Below, one piece after another: positions 53,446-62,616 of a stretch of DNA of 64,000 nucleotides (within the stretch, counting starts at the first letter, position 1; each line of letters starts with the position of its first letter). A program made the translations under genes and the position numbers. This DNA is from Chitinivibrionales bacterium. Its GTDB lineage: Bacteria > Fibrobacterota > Chitinivibrionia > Chitinivibrionales > FEN-1185. The DNA lies in the NCBI GenBank assembly GCA_035516255.1, contig DATJAL010000002.1, positions 62,001 through 126,000 on the forward strand. The letters run 5' to 3'. The notes below the pieces were generated by a model. The model saw only the letters and a program-made list of their open reading frames with translations. It was not told the DNA's origin and ran no database searches.

Positions 53446-55869
53446 CTAATAAGTCAAGCCGAAACCATAGGGAAAGAGCGGGGTGCCTCCGGTGCCGGTA
53501 ACGTCTCCGTAGGGCTGGCCATCCGGTGCATTGCCATTAATGGGGTTCTGCGCAAGCGAAACGGGCCAGGTATGAGAGAGCTTGCCCGTGGGCTTCTCAC
53601 CATTGACGGAAAAGAGGATGTCGGCCATGCCTTCGCCTTCCGGTCCGGGCAGCCACGCGGCGACCCACGCGGGAACTTTTGCAATGTCGTCGGTGATGAT
53701 GATCGGACGTCCCGAATACAGCACCACAACAACCGGTTTTCCCGAAGCCACGCACGTAGTGATCAGGTCCTTGTGCGCCTGGGTGAGGGTGGAAGGTTGA
53801 GTGGGGATGTCGCCGCCACCCTCGGCATAGGGTACCTCACCAACGCAGACGACAACAACATTAGTATTTGCGGGAATGGTTGAGCCGTCAGCCGAATAAG
53901 TGGCATTCGGACACACCGCCTGGATTGCTCCCCGGAGCGTCAGCCCGGTAGGAGGGGTCCTCTTCGGGTTGTCATCCCAGCCGCTTGGCCAATCCATGCA
54001 CCAGCCGCCGCACTGCATATACATGTCGTCGGCGAATTCTCCGACAACACAGACGTTCGCGGTAGTACTAAGAGGAAGCGGTTTTGTTCCGTTAAACGCA
54101 TCGTTCTTAAGCAACACCATTGATCTCCGCACGCATTCGCGGGCGACTGCCGTATGCGCAGCACACTTGATAAGAGGGAGATATGCACGGTTTGCAAGCG
54201 AATTCTGCATCAGGTTGAGGCGCAGCTTGATGCGAAGGATGCGTTTGCAGGCGTCGTCCAGGCGCCCTGCGGCCGCGCCCTGAACGGCAGTGTAAACGCC
54301 CTGCGGGCCTGCGTTGTCTGGTTCCATGATGTTGTCGACGCCGTCGTTGAAGCTGCCGACCAGGTTGGAATTTGATGCATCCCAGTCGCCAACGACAAAC
54401 CCGTCGAATTTCCAGGCGGTCTTCAACGTGTCGGTCAGCAATGCCGGACAAAAATGCGATGGAGTACCTAGCCACGAGCACATACCGGCCATCACAACAG
54501 CAAGACCATTGTCAACACAGACTTTGAAGGACGGGAGATGGATCCTGGCCATGACGGCGGGTGTACCTGTTGCACAATTGCCGGCGTTTACGCCGCCAAC
54601 TGCACCTCCACCACCCGCCATATGCTTTGTGGTTGCCGCAACGGCGGATGGCGCTGAAAGGTCGGTCCCCTGAAAACCGCGCACAGCGCCTCTTACCATA
54701 GGAACCGTGCCGTCCGGAGATTCGTCCCATCCCTCGTAATACCGCCCCCACACGATGTTTCGCGGAACATCCACCACCGGTGCGAATGCCCAATTGATGC
54801 CCATGCCCCTTAATTCGATGGCGGTGATTCTTTCTTCAAGTTCGGCCAGAAGGGGATTGCGTGTGCATCCCATGCCTATGTTGTGGGGAAACATGGTACC
54901 ACTCGGCGGCGAGATAAATCCATGTACTGCGTCAATGGCGACTAATTTTGGAGTTCCTTGGGCAGCGATGGTGCCTGATTGCCAGCTATCACAGAGATTG
55001 GCATTATCTGAGCAGGCAGGACCGCCATTGCCGACGCCGTAAAAAATCGTCCCCCAATTGTTATTTGTAGCGTATTGAACGCCTTGGCAAACCTGGTAGG
55101 CTTTCCATGAAACCGACTTGCCGGTCATTATGGTGGTGATCTCCGCTTCTACATCACGGGTGGTGATGGCGATATCTCCAACATCGCCGGTAAAGGCGTC
55201 AATGGGTTTGAATGCAGCGTTAAAGTTAGTCTTTCCGGCACGGACGGTATCAACGGAGGCCATTTTTTTGGGCAAGCCGGCATTTTGGAAAAGCCTATCA
55301 GCGGTGGTCAAGCCACCCTTGCCCGATTTGGATGTGTAAAGGAGTTTTGTGGATTGAACTTCGGATCCGTTTGCCACCTGTACCACATAAGCTTGGCAGG
55401 CAAGAGGACTGCTCACGAGTGAAAAGGGGCTGCACTGCCATGTACCGTTTTGCAGGATGTTGTTGAAAACCGTCTGAACCCTGCGGCCGTCAAGCGAAAA
55501 TAAATTGATGGCGACCTTTTTTGTTCCGGAAACATGGAATTGAATCAGGCTTCCCTGGGCAGTCAAATTCAGGCTTTTTCCTAAAAGGTTTTCATTGACA
55601 TTTCTGTCCTTGGATACTCCGGTACCTGGGCAATAATACATTTGCAGGTTTTTTACATCCCATTCGGTGGGGCCGGGAAGACTGAATCGGCCATCGGAAC
55701 AAGTGTATGCATAAATGAGCCTGTTGTTGATGCTGGTATACATCACCGTCGCATCGGCAACCGGCGCGCCGCTTCCATCCACGACGCGACCGGTTATGGC
55801 GGCACCTGCCGGCATCGTGCTCATCAATAACGTAAAAGAGAATAATGATAGCAAAAAATATTTTTTCAT
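53446..55869 (-). CDS. Secreted GH3 beta-glucosidase-type enzyme with internal sorting-like module
   Basis: An 807-residue protein. The signal peptide is at residues 1-23, followed by a carboxypeptidase-regulatory-like beta domain (25-90) and a module at about 100-180 resembling a type IX sorting domain (I-N-L-F-S-L-D-G-R-R-V, then A-Y-V-V-Q-V). The GH3 N-domain from about 245 has K-H-M-A-G-G at 415-420 and the nucleophile Asp495 in V-V-G-D-W-D. A GH3 C-domain follows. It probably cleaves cello- or xylo-oligosaccharides outside the cytoplasm. Sorting modules normally sit at the C-terminus, so the internal position is unusual. Confidence 0.9.
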   Translation of the reverse strand: MKKYFLLSLFSFTLLMSTMPAGAAITGRVVDGSGAPVADATVMYTSINNRLIYAYTCSDGRFSLPGPTEWDVKNLQMYYCPGTGVSKDRNVNENLLGKSLNLTAQGSLIQFHVSGTKKVAINLFSLDGRRVQTVFNNILQNGTWQCSPFSLVSSPLACQAYVVQVANGSEVQSTKLLYTSKSGKGGLTTADRLFQNAGLPKKMASVDTVRAGKTNFNAAFKPIDAFTGDVGDIAITTRDVEAEITTIMTGKSVSWKAYQVCQGVQYATNNNWGTIFYGVGNGGPACSDNANLCDSWQSGTIAAQGTPKLVAIDAVHGFISPPSGTMFPHNIGMGCTRNPLLAELEERITAIELRGMGINWAFAPVVDVPRNIVWGRYYEGWDESPDGTVPMVRGAVRGFQGTDLSAPSAVAATTKHMAGGGGAVGGVNAGNCATGTPAVMARIHLPSFKVCVDNGLAVVMAGMCSWLGTPSHFCPALLTDTLKTAWKFDGFVVGDWDASNSNLVGSFNDGVDNIMEPDNAGPQGVYTAVQGAAAGRLDDACKRILRIKLRLNLMQNSLANRAYLPLIKCAAHTAVARECVRRSMVLLKNDAFNGTKPLPLSTTANVCVVGEFADDMYMQCGGWCMDWPSGWDDNPKRTPPTGLTLRGAIQAVCPNATYSADGSTIPANTNVVVVCVGEVPYAEGGGDIPTQPSTLTQAHKDLITTCVASGKPVVVVLYSGRPIIITDDIAKVPAWVAAWLPGPEGEGMADILFSVNGEKPTGKLSHTWPVSLAQNPINGNAPDGQPYGDVTGTGGTPLFPYGFGLTY

Positions 55870-56293
55870 CCTTTTCCTCCTGTTTTTTCTTTACCCGTCA
55901 ATAAATGCTAAAAACTATTTGTTGAGAAAAATATTTTTCCCGGCCTCCTTTCCCAGTAATGAATTGCTGGTAAAAAATCCTATTTAAATTTTACTTTTTG
56001 CGTTTAGTAGATAATGCTGTTTTATTATAATAGATGGATCATCGTTACAGACTGGGTAGCTTCTATAATAATATATCAAAAAAATTGCCCTTTAACACAT
56101 TCTTTTACAACAAATTTGAAAAAAATGAATGGAACATATTCTAAGGATTTATCAATAATAAAAATCCTGGAAACAAATAATTTCGATAACGAATTGATAT
56201 TGGGATGGATGGAAAGCGATTTCAATTCGCCATTTTATCATCAATAACTCAATGTTGGCTTATTTTCTTGCCGGGAAGGTTTTATGGAAAAAA
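55870..56293. other. Upstream region of the GH3 gene, no convincing gene
   Basis: This 424-bp AT-rich segment carries an AAAGGA-type site (GAGGAAAAGGATG on the minus strand) directly before the GH3 start and presumably its promoter. A 77-codon plus-strand frame (56014-56247) has no ribosome-binding site or recognisable domain, and I do not annotate it. Confidence 0.4.
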
Positions 56294-56308
56294 TTATCTT
56301 GAAGATAA
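56287..56308 (-). terminator. Weak terminator at the end of the radical SAM operon
   Basis: On the minus strand TTATC / GATAA with a 5-base loop is followed by six Ts, and it overlaps the stop codon of the last radical SAM gene. The stem is AT-only, so efficiency is uncertain. Confidence 0.4.
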
Positions 56309-57652
56309 ATAATTTTTCAAATGGTGCAATATTGTTTGCGGCTTATGCAGCAGCATAAACCGGTGCCACATTCTAAGCCCCTTCCGGTAGCTTGATTCAA
56401 TTTCATGTTTTGAAAACTCCGGATAAGAAAGCGGTGTTGTTCCGGCGCCGTTGAATTCCTCATAAGAATTGTTTACTAACCATCCGTTTTTCTGCGCTAT
56501 TTTGTAAAATACAGTGCCGGGATAAGGCGTTGCCGTGCTGAATTGGACTGTATCTGGGTTCAAGGACAGCACAAACTTGACTGTTTCCATGACGGTCTTT
56601 TTCGTGTCGCCGGGAAGGCCGATCATGATTGTCGCATGACGCTTGATCCGGTGGCGCCGCAGTGTCGCAAACGTTTCTTTAATTTGCTTAAGTGTTATTC
56701 CCTTTGGAATCGTGTCAAGAATACTCTGTATGCCACTTTCGACACCGAGTTTTATCGCCCGGCAACCCGCTTTTGCCATCCATGTGGCGCATTCCTCGCT
56801 CACGGGAACATTACCCATGCAGCTCCAGGATATGCCCCGAACGCGTTCGCATATTTCCCTGCAAAGCGCAATAAGGTGCGCCGGCTGCACGGTGAGCGTG
56901 TCGTCATCAAATAATATCTCGCTTGGATGATATCGTTTGACAAGATATAACATTTCATCAACGACCTGTGCCACGTTTCTTGTTCTATATTTTGTTTTTC
57001 CGATGTAGGGGGCGAGCGAACAGAACGAACATGCATGGGTGCAGCCCTTTGATGAAAGCAGGGTGATATTGAATCCACGCGAAAACGGGTCATGATATTG
57101 TTTGAGGGGCAGTTCATCACGTAGCGGGTAGGGCAGCAAATCAAGGTTGTCGAGAATGGGGGCATAAACAGGAGCGGGATTTGCTACGGTTCCAACGTAG
57201 GGAGGAAGGGCCGATTTACCTTCAAGCGATTCGACAAAATCGGCAATAAGATATTCATATTCACCACAAAACACGTAATCGAACCCTGCATCAAGGTGTT
57301 GCCGGGGCAGGGCGGTTGCATGAAAACCTGCCGCACAGAGCGGGGTCCCCTTAAGCTGTTTTACCGTATCCATATCGGCGGAGAAGCTCGGCGCGCTTGT
57401 TTCCATGATAATAAGGCCAGGAGAGAATGATGAAATGAATTGAAGCAGCGCTGTGATGTCCCATTGCAAAACGGGGCAATCTTTGATTGCAACCGTATGG
57501 CCTGCCTGCTTTAGTCTCGCACCGGCATAGGCGAGAGCGAACGGAAATGGAAAATAAAGGCCGCGTTTTGTCAGCAGCTTCCGCCTGTGGGGCCACCGTG
57601 AACCGGCGCGGACGAATTCATTGCCGGGAGGATTAAGAAGAAGGATATTCAT
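56294..57652 (-). CDS. B12-binding-domain radical SAM protein (last gene of operon)
   Basis: A 452-residue protein. The N-terminal 150 residues form a cobalamin-binding-type Rossmann domain (N-P-P-G near the start, then C-G-E-Y-E). The radical SAM cluster motif is C204-x3-C208-x2-C211. V-E-S-G and a G-L-P-G-D-T motif follow in the barrel. Family members methylate unactivated carbons or rearrange lipids, tetrapyrroles and natural products. It lies 7 bp after the UPF0104-type gene and is transcribed with it. The substrate is not predictable. Confidence 0.88.
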   Translation of the reverse strand: MNILLLNPPGNEFVRAGSRWPHRRKLLTKRGLYFPFPFALAYAGARLKQAGHTVAIKDCPVLQWDITALLQFISSFSPGLIIMETSAPSFSADMDTVKQLKGTPLCAAGFHATALPRQHLDAGFDYVFCGEYEYLIADFVESLEGKSALPPYVGTVANPAPVYAPILDNLDLLPYPLRDELPLKQYHDPFSRGFNITLLSSKGCTHACSFCSLAPYIGKTKYRTRNVAQVVDEMLYLVKRYHPSEILFDDDTLTVQPAHLIALCREICERVRGISWSCMGNVPVSEECATWMAKAGCRAIKLGVESGIQSILDTIPKGITLKQIKETFATLRRHRIKRHATIMIGLPGDTKKTVMETVKFVLSLNPDTVQFSTATPYPGTVFYKIAQKNGWLVNNSYEEFNGAGTTPLSYPEFSKHEIESSYRKGLRMWHRFMLLHKPQTILHHLKNYLSSR

Positions 57653-57659
57653 AATATCA

Positions 57660-58646
57660 TCACTGGATTTTCATTTTCGATGGCTTGACAATAAAATGCA
57701 TGATACCAACCATGACGAGGTAGCATCCGAACAGCGTTAACAGAGTAAGGGAACGTGATGAAACCGCGAACGCAGCAAAAGCCTCCTTGGTAACGCCGTA
57801 ATGGTGAAGAAGGTAGAGAAGAGTCACTTCCGTAATGCCGAGACCCAACGGCACGAATGAAAGAACCATGATAACTCCCGAAAGGGTTATCATCTCGAAA
57901 AGGAGAAATATGGAAATGTGCGCTGATGATTCCTCAAGAAGAATCCTCGTGAGCACGACAAGAAAAATGTACGAAATTATCGACAGGGCCATTATCACGA
58001 AATATCGTTTTCCAAGTTTTTTTACCTCATAGCTGACTTTTTCCGCAAACGATAAAAGTGTGCAGAATGCTTTCCGAAGAGAAAAAAAAGTGCCATGACA
58101 CTCATGCTCCAGGCCGTCCAAGATCCTCTGAAGGACGGCGCGCCAGAAAGCGTTGTTTCCAAGAAGGAAAAAAGCGCCTGAAATTCCTGTAAATACCGAA
58201 CAGGAAAAAAGTATTCCAGTCAAAGATAAATTTTGTAGAACAAGAAGTCCGATCACACCAAACAGTAATTGCATGTAAAACTCAACCATCTTGTCGACGA
58301 TAATTGCAAGGCCGATTTCCTTCACTCGATATTCTTTTAGAAGAAACGGCGCAAAATCGCCGAGCCGGGCAGGAGTAAGGCTGCCTCCGGTTTTTGACAG
58401 AAAATAAACATACGCCACCTCTTTGAGCGGTATCGAAGCGCCGATGATGAGTTTATACCGAAAAATGCCAACGCCGAATGAAAAAATCATGAGGAGAACG
58501 CATTCAATCAGCGGAAGCGCTTTCATGGAACCGAGAACCGTCCAGACAATTTTCCAATTGACTATTCTGACAAAAAGAACGGTAAAGATAACAAGCAGGA
58601 CAAATCCGACAATGGTTTTTATTGAAATTTTCTTTATGCCGGGCAT
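57660..58646 (-). CDS. UPF0104/LPG-synthase-TM-type integral membrane protein
   Basis: A 328-residue polytopic protein with about eight helices. It has T-G-G-S-L-T-P-A-R-L-G-D near residue 84 and a late P-L-G-L-G-I-T-E motif, the two conserved blocks of the YbhN/AglD/MprF-N family. Members flip or transfer lipid-linked groups. The ATG at 58646 starts 4 bp after the methyltransferase stop; a frame extending upstream overlaps that gene and is rejected. It lies within an operon with glycosyl- and methyltransferases, so lipid modification is plausible. Confidence 0.83.
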   Translation of the reverse strand: MPGIKKISIKTIVGFVLLVIFTVLFVRIVNWKIVWTVLGSMKALPLIECVLLMIFSFGVGIFRYKLIIGASIPLKEVAYVYFLSKTGGSLTPARLGDFAPFLLKEYRVKEIGLAIIVDKMVEFYMQLLFGVIGLLVLQNLSLTGILFSCSVFTGISGAFFLLGNNAFWRAVLQRILDGLEHECHGTFFSLRKAFCTLLSFAEKVSYEVKKLGKRYFVIMALSIISYIFLVVLTRILLEESSAHISIFLLFEMITLSGVIMVLSFVPLGLGITEVTLLYLLHHYGVTKEAFAAFAVSSRSLTLLTLFGCYLVMVGIMHFIVKPSKMKIQ

Positions 58647-58650
58647 GCGG

Positions 58651-59346
58651 TTATTTCCTGCCAATATAAAGAAGCTGCGCGCCGGAAGCATGTTGGAGCA
58701 GCGGTTGCAGAAATCGTGGGAACAGAAAGCTGACGGTGAACAGATCGTGGTTGTATGACCGCGCGACAAGGGTTGAAAAGCCGAAGCAGGCAAACAGAAA
58801 TTCAAGGGAACGTTTTGTGAAGGGCCGTTTATGGGTGATGTCGTTGAAAAAGGCGAACTTGTACTTTTCGATGTCCGGCACGGTGACAAAGACAATGCCG
58901 TTTTTTTTCAAAATGCGGTATATTTCTGAAGCGATTTCCTCCGGATTGGAAAGATGCTCGAGCGTTGAGCAGATAAGGACGATATCACAGCTTGCATCAG
59001 GCAATGCAACGGGGCCCTTTTCCACGTCGGCGCAGATGAATTCGATGCTGTTTTCTTTGCATTTCTCCTTGAAGAAATCGTCAAAGTCGATGGCGATCCG
59101 CCGATTCACCTCGGGGCCGTTGTAACTGAGCATCCATCCGTCATAGGCGCCGATGTCTGCAACCGACAGCCCTTTGGCATTGGGGAAAAAGGTGTTAACG
59201 ATATACCACAAATTAAACGCATGAAAATTCTTCTGCCCGATTTTCTCAGCCTTTTTTTGCAGGCGGCTCATGAAAAAACCGGCGACAGGGTTTGGTTTTG
59301 GCAGGTGAAATTTCCTGTAATTTTCTGCATAGCACATTTTAATCAT
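58651..59346 (-). CDS. Class I SAM-dependent methyltransferase
   Basis: A 231-residue protein. The SAM-binding loop D-I-G-A-Y-D-G is followed by I-D-F-D and the late C-S-T-L-E-H-L-S, as in Methyltransf_11/12 proteins. The ATG at 59346 overlaps the DUF362 stop by 8 bp; ATG 59337 is an alternative. It is one of two methyltransferases in this operon. The substrate is unknown. Confidence 0.85.
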   Translation of the reverse strand: MIKMCYAENYRKFHLPKPNPVAGFFMSRLQKKAEKIGQKNFHAFNLWYIVNTFFPNAKGLSVADIGAYDGWMLSYNGPEVNRRIAIDFDDFFKEKCKENSIEFICADVEKGPVALPDASCDIVLICSTLEHLSNPEEIASEIYRILKKNGIVFVTVPDIEKYKFAFFNDITHKRPFTKRSLEFLFACFGFSTLVARSYNHDLFTVSFLFPRFLQPLLQHASGAQLLYIGRK

Positions 59347-60535
59347 AGACACCCTTTTGTTTGGAATGGAATGGTTTTGCAACAGCCAACAGGACCTTCG
59401 CAACCCGGAACAGCACCGATTTTCGAAGGACAATCGCTCGTGACGGGCACAGTTCATGGCAGCAATAGCACCTGATGCAGGCATCCCGGTCGAGCATCGT
59501 CGCCTTTTTCTTCTTTGTAAAACCAATGACGCGCACCGGGCATGAATTCACGCAGGTGCCGCAGCCGGTGCATTTTTTTGGAATGACTTCAGGAAAAAGA
59601 ACGAGGGAATTTTTCATCAAACGTTTAAGAACGGGATTGGTGAAGCTGTTCGGATTTTCACTGCGGGCCGGTTTGCGGAACCGGAAGGGAGAAAAAGCGC
59701 CAATGGTCAGTATCTCGATATCGGCAAGCGAAGCGGGCCCGAACCCCCGCTTTTTTGCGCAGGCCAGCACCGGAACATCGTTATCGTCGATTCCCATGCA
59801 TGTGCAGGCGACCCTGTCAACGGCAACAGGATGTTCACCCACCAGGATAATACCGCAGGAGAGGGGCGACCCGGAATTGGGGCCGTCGCCTTCCATCGCC
59901 ACGATCGCATCAACAATGGAAAGCGCGGGCGGAACAAAGTCTATGATGTCAAGAATCGCGTTGAAAAAATGGGCGGGATCGGGCATCCGCAGGTGGAAAT
60001 TCGCCTTGTGTACTCCCGGAACTATTCCGAACATGTTTTTACACGCGCCGGTGATGTGGCCATAACAATGCGTTTTCAGCTTTGGAACATTGATAATTGC
60101 ATCAACGGAAAAAATGTCCTTTAAAAAGAGACATGTTTTTATCAGGGTGCCGTTGGGCAAGTGTTTTTCGACGGCGTCGTCGTTGTATTTGATTTCGCAG
60201 CTGTGCGTGCGCGCAGCGGTTTCGGCGCCGGTAACGGAAAACACGGCGCGTTTTATCGACGGATTGATCCGCGAGCCGCCGGGGCTCTCAATGATAACGG
60301 GGCGGCCCCCCATTTTTTTTGCGAGGACTATTGCCGATTCGATCACGGCCGGATGCGTTGTCGCCGCCTGTTCGGGGGGACAAGGAAGAAACAAATTTGG
60401 TTTGAGCGCGACCGATTTGTTAGTGAGTGCGAGTTTTTTCGTAAGTTCCATGGTTTCAACGGCCGAATACAGAACGTCGGCTAGGGGGTCGTTATAAGTG
60501 AGGCCGGAAATGACTGCAACGGCGTGCTTTGCCAT
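59339..60535 (-). CDS. DUF362 protein with C-terminal two-cluster ferredoxin domain
   Basis: A 398-residue protein. The DUF362 domain spans about residues 1-290 (A-L-K-P-N-L-F, then P-K-L-K-T-H). Two [4Fe-4S] motifs follow, C-x2-C-x2-C-x3-C-P and C-x2-C-x2-C-x3-C-P. DUF362 proteins are suspected redox or modification enzymes. In this operon it could deliver electrons to the radical SAM enzymes, which need a reductant. It starts at the last base of the upstream radical SAM gene. Confidence 0.86.
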   Translation of the reverse strand: MAKHAVAVISGLTYNDPLADVLYSAVETMELTKKLALTNKSVALKPNLFLPCPPEQAATTHPAVIESAIVLAKKMGGRPVIIESPGGSRINPSIKRAVFSVTGAETAARTHSCEIKYNDDAVEKHLPNGTLIKTCLFLKDIFSVDAIINVPKLKTHCYGHITGACKNMFGIVPGVHKANFHLRMPDPAHFFNAILDIIDFVPPALSIVDAIVAMEGDGPNSGSPLSCGIILVGEHPVAVDRVACTCMGIDDNDVPVLACAKKRGFGPASLADIEILTIGAFSPFRFRKPARSENPNSFTNPVLKRLMKNSLVLFPEVIPKKCTGCGTCVNSCPVRVIGFTKKKKATMLDRDACIRCYCCHELCPSRAIVLRKSVLFRVAKVLLAVAKPFHSKQKGVYD

Positions 60536-61905
60536 CAGCGTTTTCCGTGTGATGGTGAAACCAAGTTTTTCACCTTAAAAAATACCAGGCGGACGAACCG
60601 ATGTACATAGTTTACCACTTCCCGCGGCTGCTTGATCCCCTGCCATGCCAAAAGAAGAAGCGAATAATTGCGAAATACATATTTAATCTGCAACCGCTCG
60701 AATATTTCCCGCTGACGTTCCGGAGCGATGGCGGTGTTGCAGGGCTGTATGAAAGGATTTCCCGTTGTAAATTGACCCCAGTCAACGCGTCCGTCAGGGC
60801 CGGCCGCACCTTTGCACTGTTGCCACAGTTTCGTACTAGGATACGGCGTCAAGAAATGGATGGAGACGAAGTCAATCTTGTTTTCATCAATGAATTTTTC
60901 CGTTAACGCAATGTCCTCCTCGGTTTCGGACGGGGTGCCGACAATGAAACAGCCGCGGACCCTAATGCCGCCGTCGTTGCAGAGGCGGATGGTTCTGCGG
61001 CAAACGTCCACGCGGGTCCCCTTTTCAAGAACGTCGAGGATTCTCTGGCTGCCGGACTCAAACCCCAGGGCGACCTGGTCGCATCCTGCTTTTTTAAGCA
61101 GGGTAATTATGTTTTCGTCAAGCGTACCGGCCTGTGCCTGGCATTCCCATTTGAGCGTATCAAGGCCCTTTTCAACCAGCAGGGAGCAGATATCCCGCAC
61201 CCGGTTTTTATTGCCCGTGAAACATTCGTCGGTGATGGCAAGGCCCTTGATTCCATATTTCTTTACAAGATACTCTACTTCGGCGACAACGCGCGATGCG
61301 CTCTGGTACCGCACCGGAATTTTCCGCAAGGAATTATGGCAGAACACGCAGGAAAAGGGGCACCCGCGGCTGGTGAGAAGGGAGGCGGTTTTTCTCCGGC
61401 TGCCGGAAATCTGGTCTTTCTGACGCAGATAAAACGCCATGTCGATGAGATGGCGCGACGGGGGAGGCAGTTCATCAAGGTTTTCGAGCATGGCGCCGTG
61501 AATGATTTTTTTTTCTCCGTGTTTGACGGAATTGTTTGTAACAATGTCAAGCAGCGCCTTTTCGCCTTCGCCGGTCACCACTGCGTCACAGTGGCCGAGG
61601 GATTCTTCCGGCCGGGCCGAAGGGTGCACGCCGCCCATGATAACGGTGGCATCAAGTTCTCTTTTTACAAAGTCGGCAATCTGGTACGCCCGTGGAACGA
61701 ACATGGTCATTGCGGTGATGCCGACGAATTTCGGGCGGTGCGCAAGCAGCTCGGTTTCGGCATGCGCCCCGCTTATTTCATCAATGATGCAGACCTCATA
61801 CCCGTGCTTTTCGAGATAGGCCGCAAGAAAGGCAAGGCCGAGCGGCTCCTTTTTAAGGGGCGTATTCCCCGGTGCGGGGCCAGGATTGACAAGCGCAATA
61901 TCCAC
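60535..61905 (-). CDS. B12-binding-domain radical SAM protein (second)
   Basis: A 456-residue protein. The N-terminal cobalamin-binding-type domain starts with V-N-P-G-P and includes G-G-V-H-P and the following T-G-E-G-E. The cluster motif is C182-x3-C186-x2-C189. A G-F-E-S-G-S motif and the late G-T-P-S-E-T block match the same subfamily as the 56.3-kb protein, but the two are clearly different. It is 3 bp after a methyltransferase gene. Confidence 0.88.
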   Translation of the reverse strand: MDIALVNPGPAPGNTPLKKEPLGLAFLAAYLEKHGYEVCIIDEISGAHAETELLAHRPKFVGITAMTMFVPRAYQIADFVKRELDATVIMGGVHPSARPEESLGHCDAVVTGEGEKALLDIVTNNSVKHGEKKIIHGAMLENLDELPPPSRHLIDMAFYLRQKDQISGSRRKTASLLTSRGCPFSCVFCHNSLRKIPVRYQSASRVVAEVEYLVKKYGIKGLAITDECFTGNKNRVRDICSLLVEKGLDTLKWECQAQAGTLDENIITLLKKAGCDQVALGFESGSQRILDVLEKGTRVDVCRRTIRLCNDGGIRVRGCFIVGTPSETEEDIALTEKFIDENKIDFVSIHFLTPYPSTKLWQQCKGAAGPDGRVDWGQFTTGNPFIQPCNTAIAPERQREIFERLQIKYVFRNYSLLLLAWQGIKQPREVVNYVHRFVRLVFFKVKNLVSPSHGKR

Positions 61906-61908
61906 GGA

Positions 61909-62616
61909 TCATTCCCTCGGAACGGGGCGGTACAGAGAACCGTTCTTTTTTGCAATCAATAAAAAAGATTCCGCTTTCGCATGATACGCCAATTCAAGAA
62001 GAAACACGAACGGCGCCTTCAAGAGACGGATGACGAACGGCGTCTTGCACCCCATTTGCGCGCCGGTAAGCGTAATCGGTTTAAATTCAAAAGCGAAACC
62101 GTATTTTTGCGCCAACGCGGCGACGTCGTTTTTATAAAGGGCGCGCTCATCCTTGCATGGGACCACGCGGATCGGCGACCGGGGATGGTGGGTGAGGTAC
62201 GTTTTCGGGTTCTGCGCGTCGGGCTCGACGGCCAGCAGCGTTCCCGCCGGGACAAGCACCCGGCCGATTTCGCTGAACACCGCATCGAGTTTTTCAGCGA
62301 CATGGTGCAGGGTGTTGATGGACAATACAAGGTCGAAAAAGCCGTCCGGATAGTCAAAACGTTCCGTGACGTCGCCGACTTTTGCCTCCTTGAAGTAACG
62401 CTGAGCCACGGCGACGCTGTTCGGCGAAATGTCGATGCCGTACCAGTCGTCCCTTTTAAGGCATTCGTTGACTTGCCCGGTGCCGCAGCCGATGTTGAGC
62501 ACACGAACATCATGGGGGACTATTTCATCTATTTTTTTTATAGAGGCAACCGTATATAGATAGGAATGGTGGCCGCGGGCCATTTCGTCGAAGATGTCTT
62601 TTTGTTCTGTTTTCAC
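61909..62616 (-). CDS. Class I SAM-dependent methyltransferase (second)
   Basis: A 235-residue protein. N-I-G-C-G-T-G-Q-V is the SAM loop, followed by G-I-D-I-S and N-T-L-H-H-V. The C-terminus has hydrophobic stretches that may touch the membrane. It overlaps the GT2 gene by 4 bp. The Methyltransf_11 family includes ubiquinone, lipid and sugar methylases, so the substrate is open. Confidence 0.86.
   Translation of the reverse strand: MKTEQKDIFDEMARGHHSYLYTVASIKKIDEIVPHDVRVLNIGCGTGQVNECLKRDDWYGIDISPNSVAVAQRYFKEAKVGDVTERFDYPDGFFDLVLSINTLHHVAEKLDAVFSEIGRVLVPAGTLLAVEPDAQNPKTYLTHHPRSPIRVVPCKDERALYKNDVAALAQKYGFAFEFKPITLTGAQMGCKTPFVIRLLKAPFVFLLELAYHAKAESFLLIAKKNGSLYRPVPRE

Noticed and set aside
56014-56247. 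A 77-codon plus-strand frame upstream of GH3
   Set aside because: No ribosome-binding site, no domain, and it lies in AT-rich spacer DNA where such frames arise by chance.
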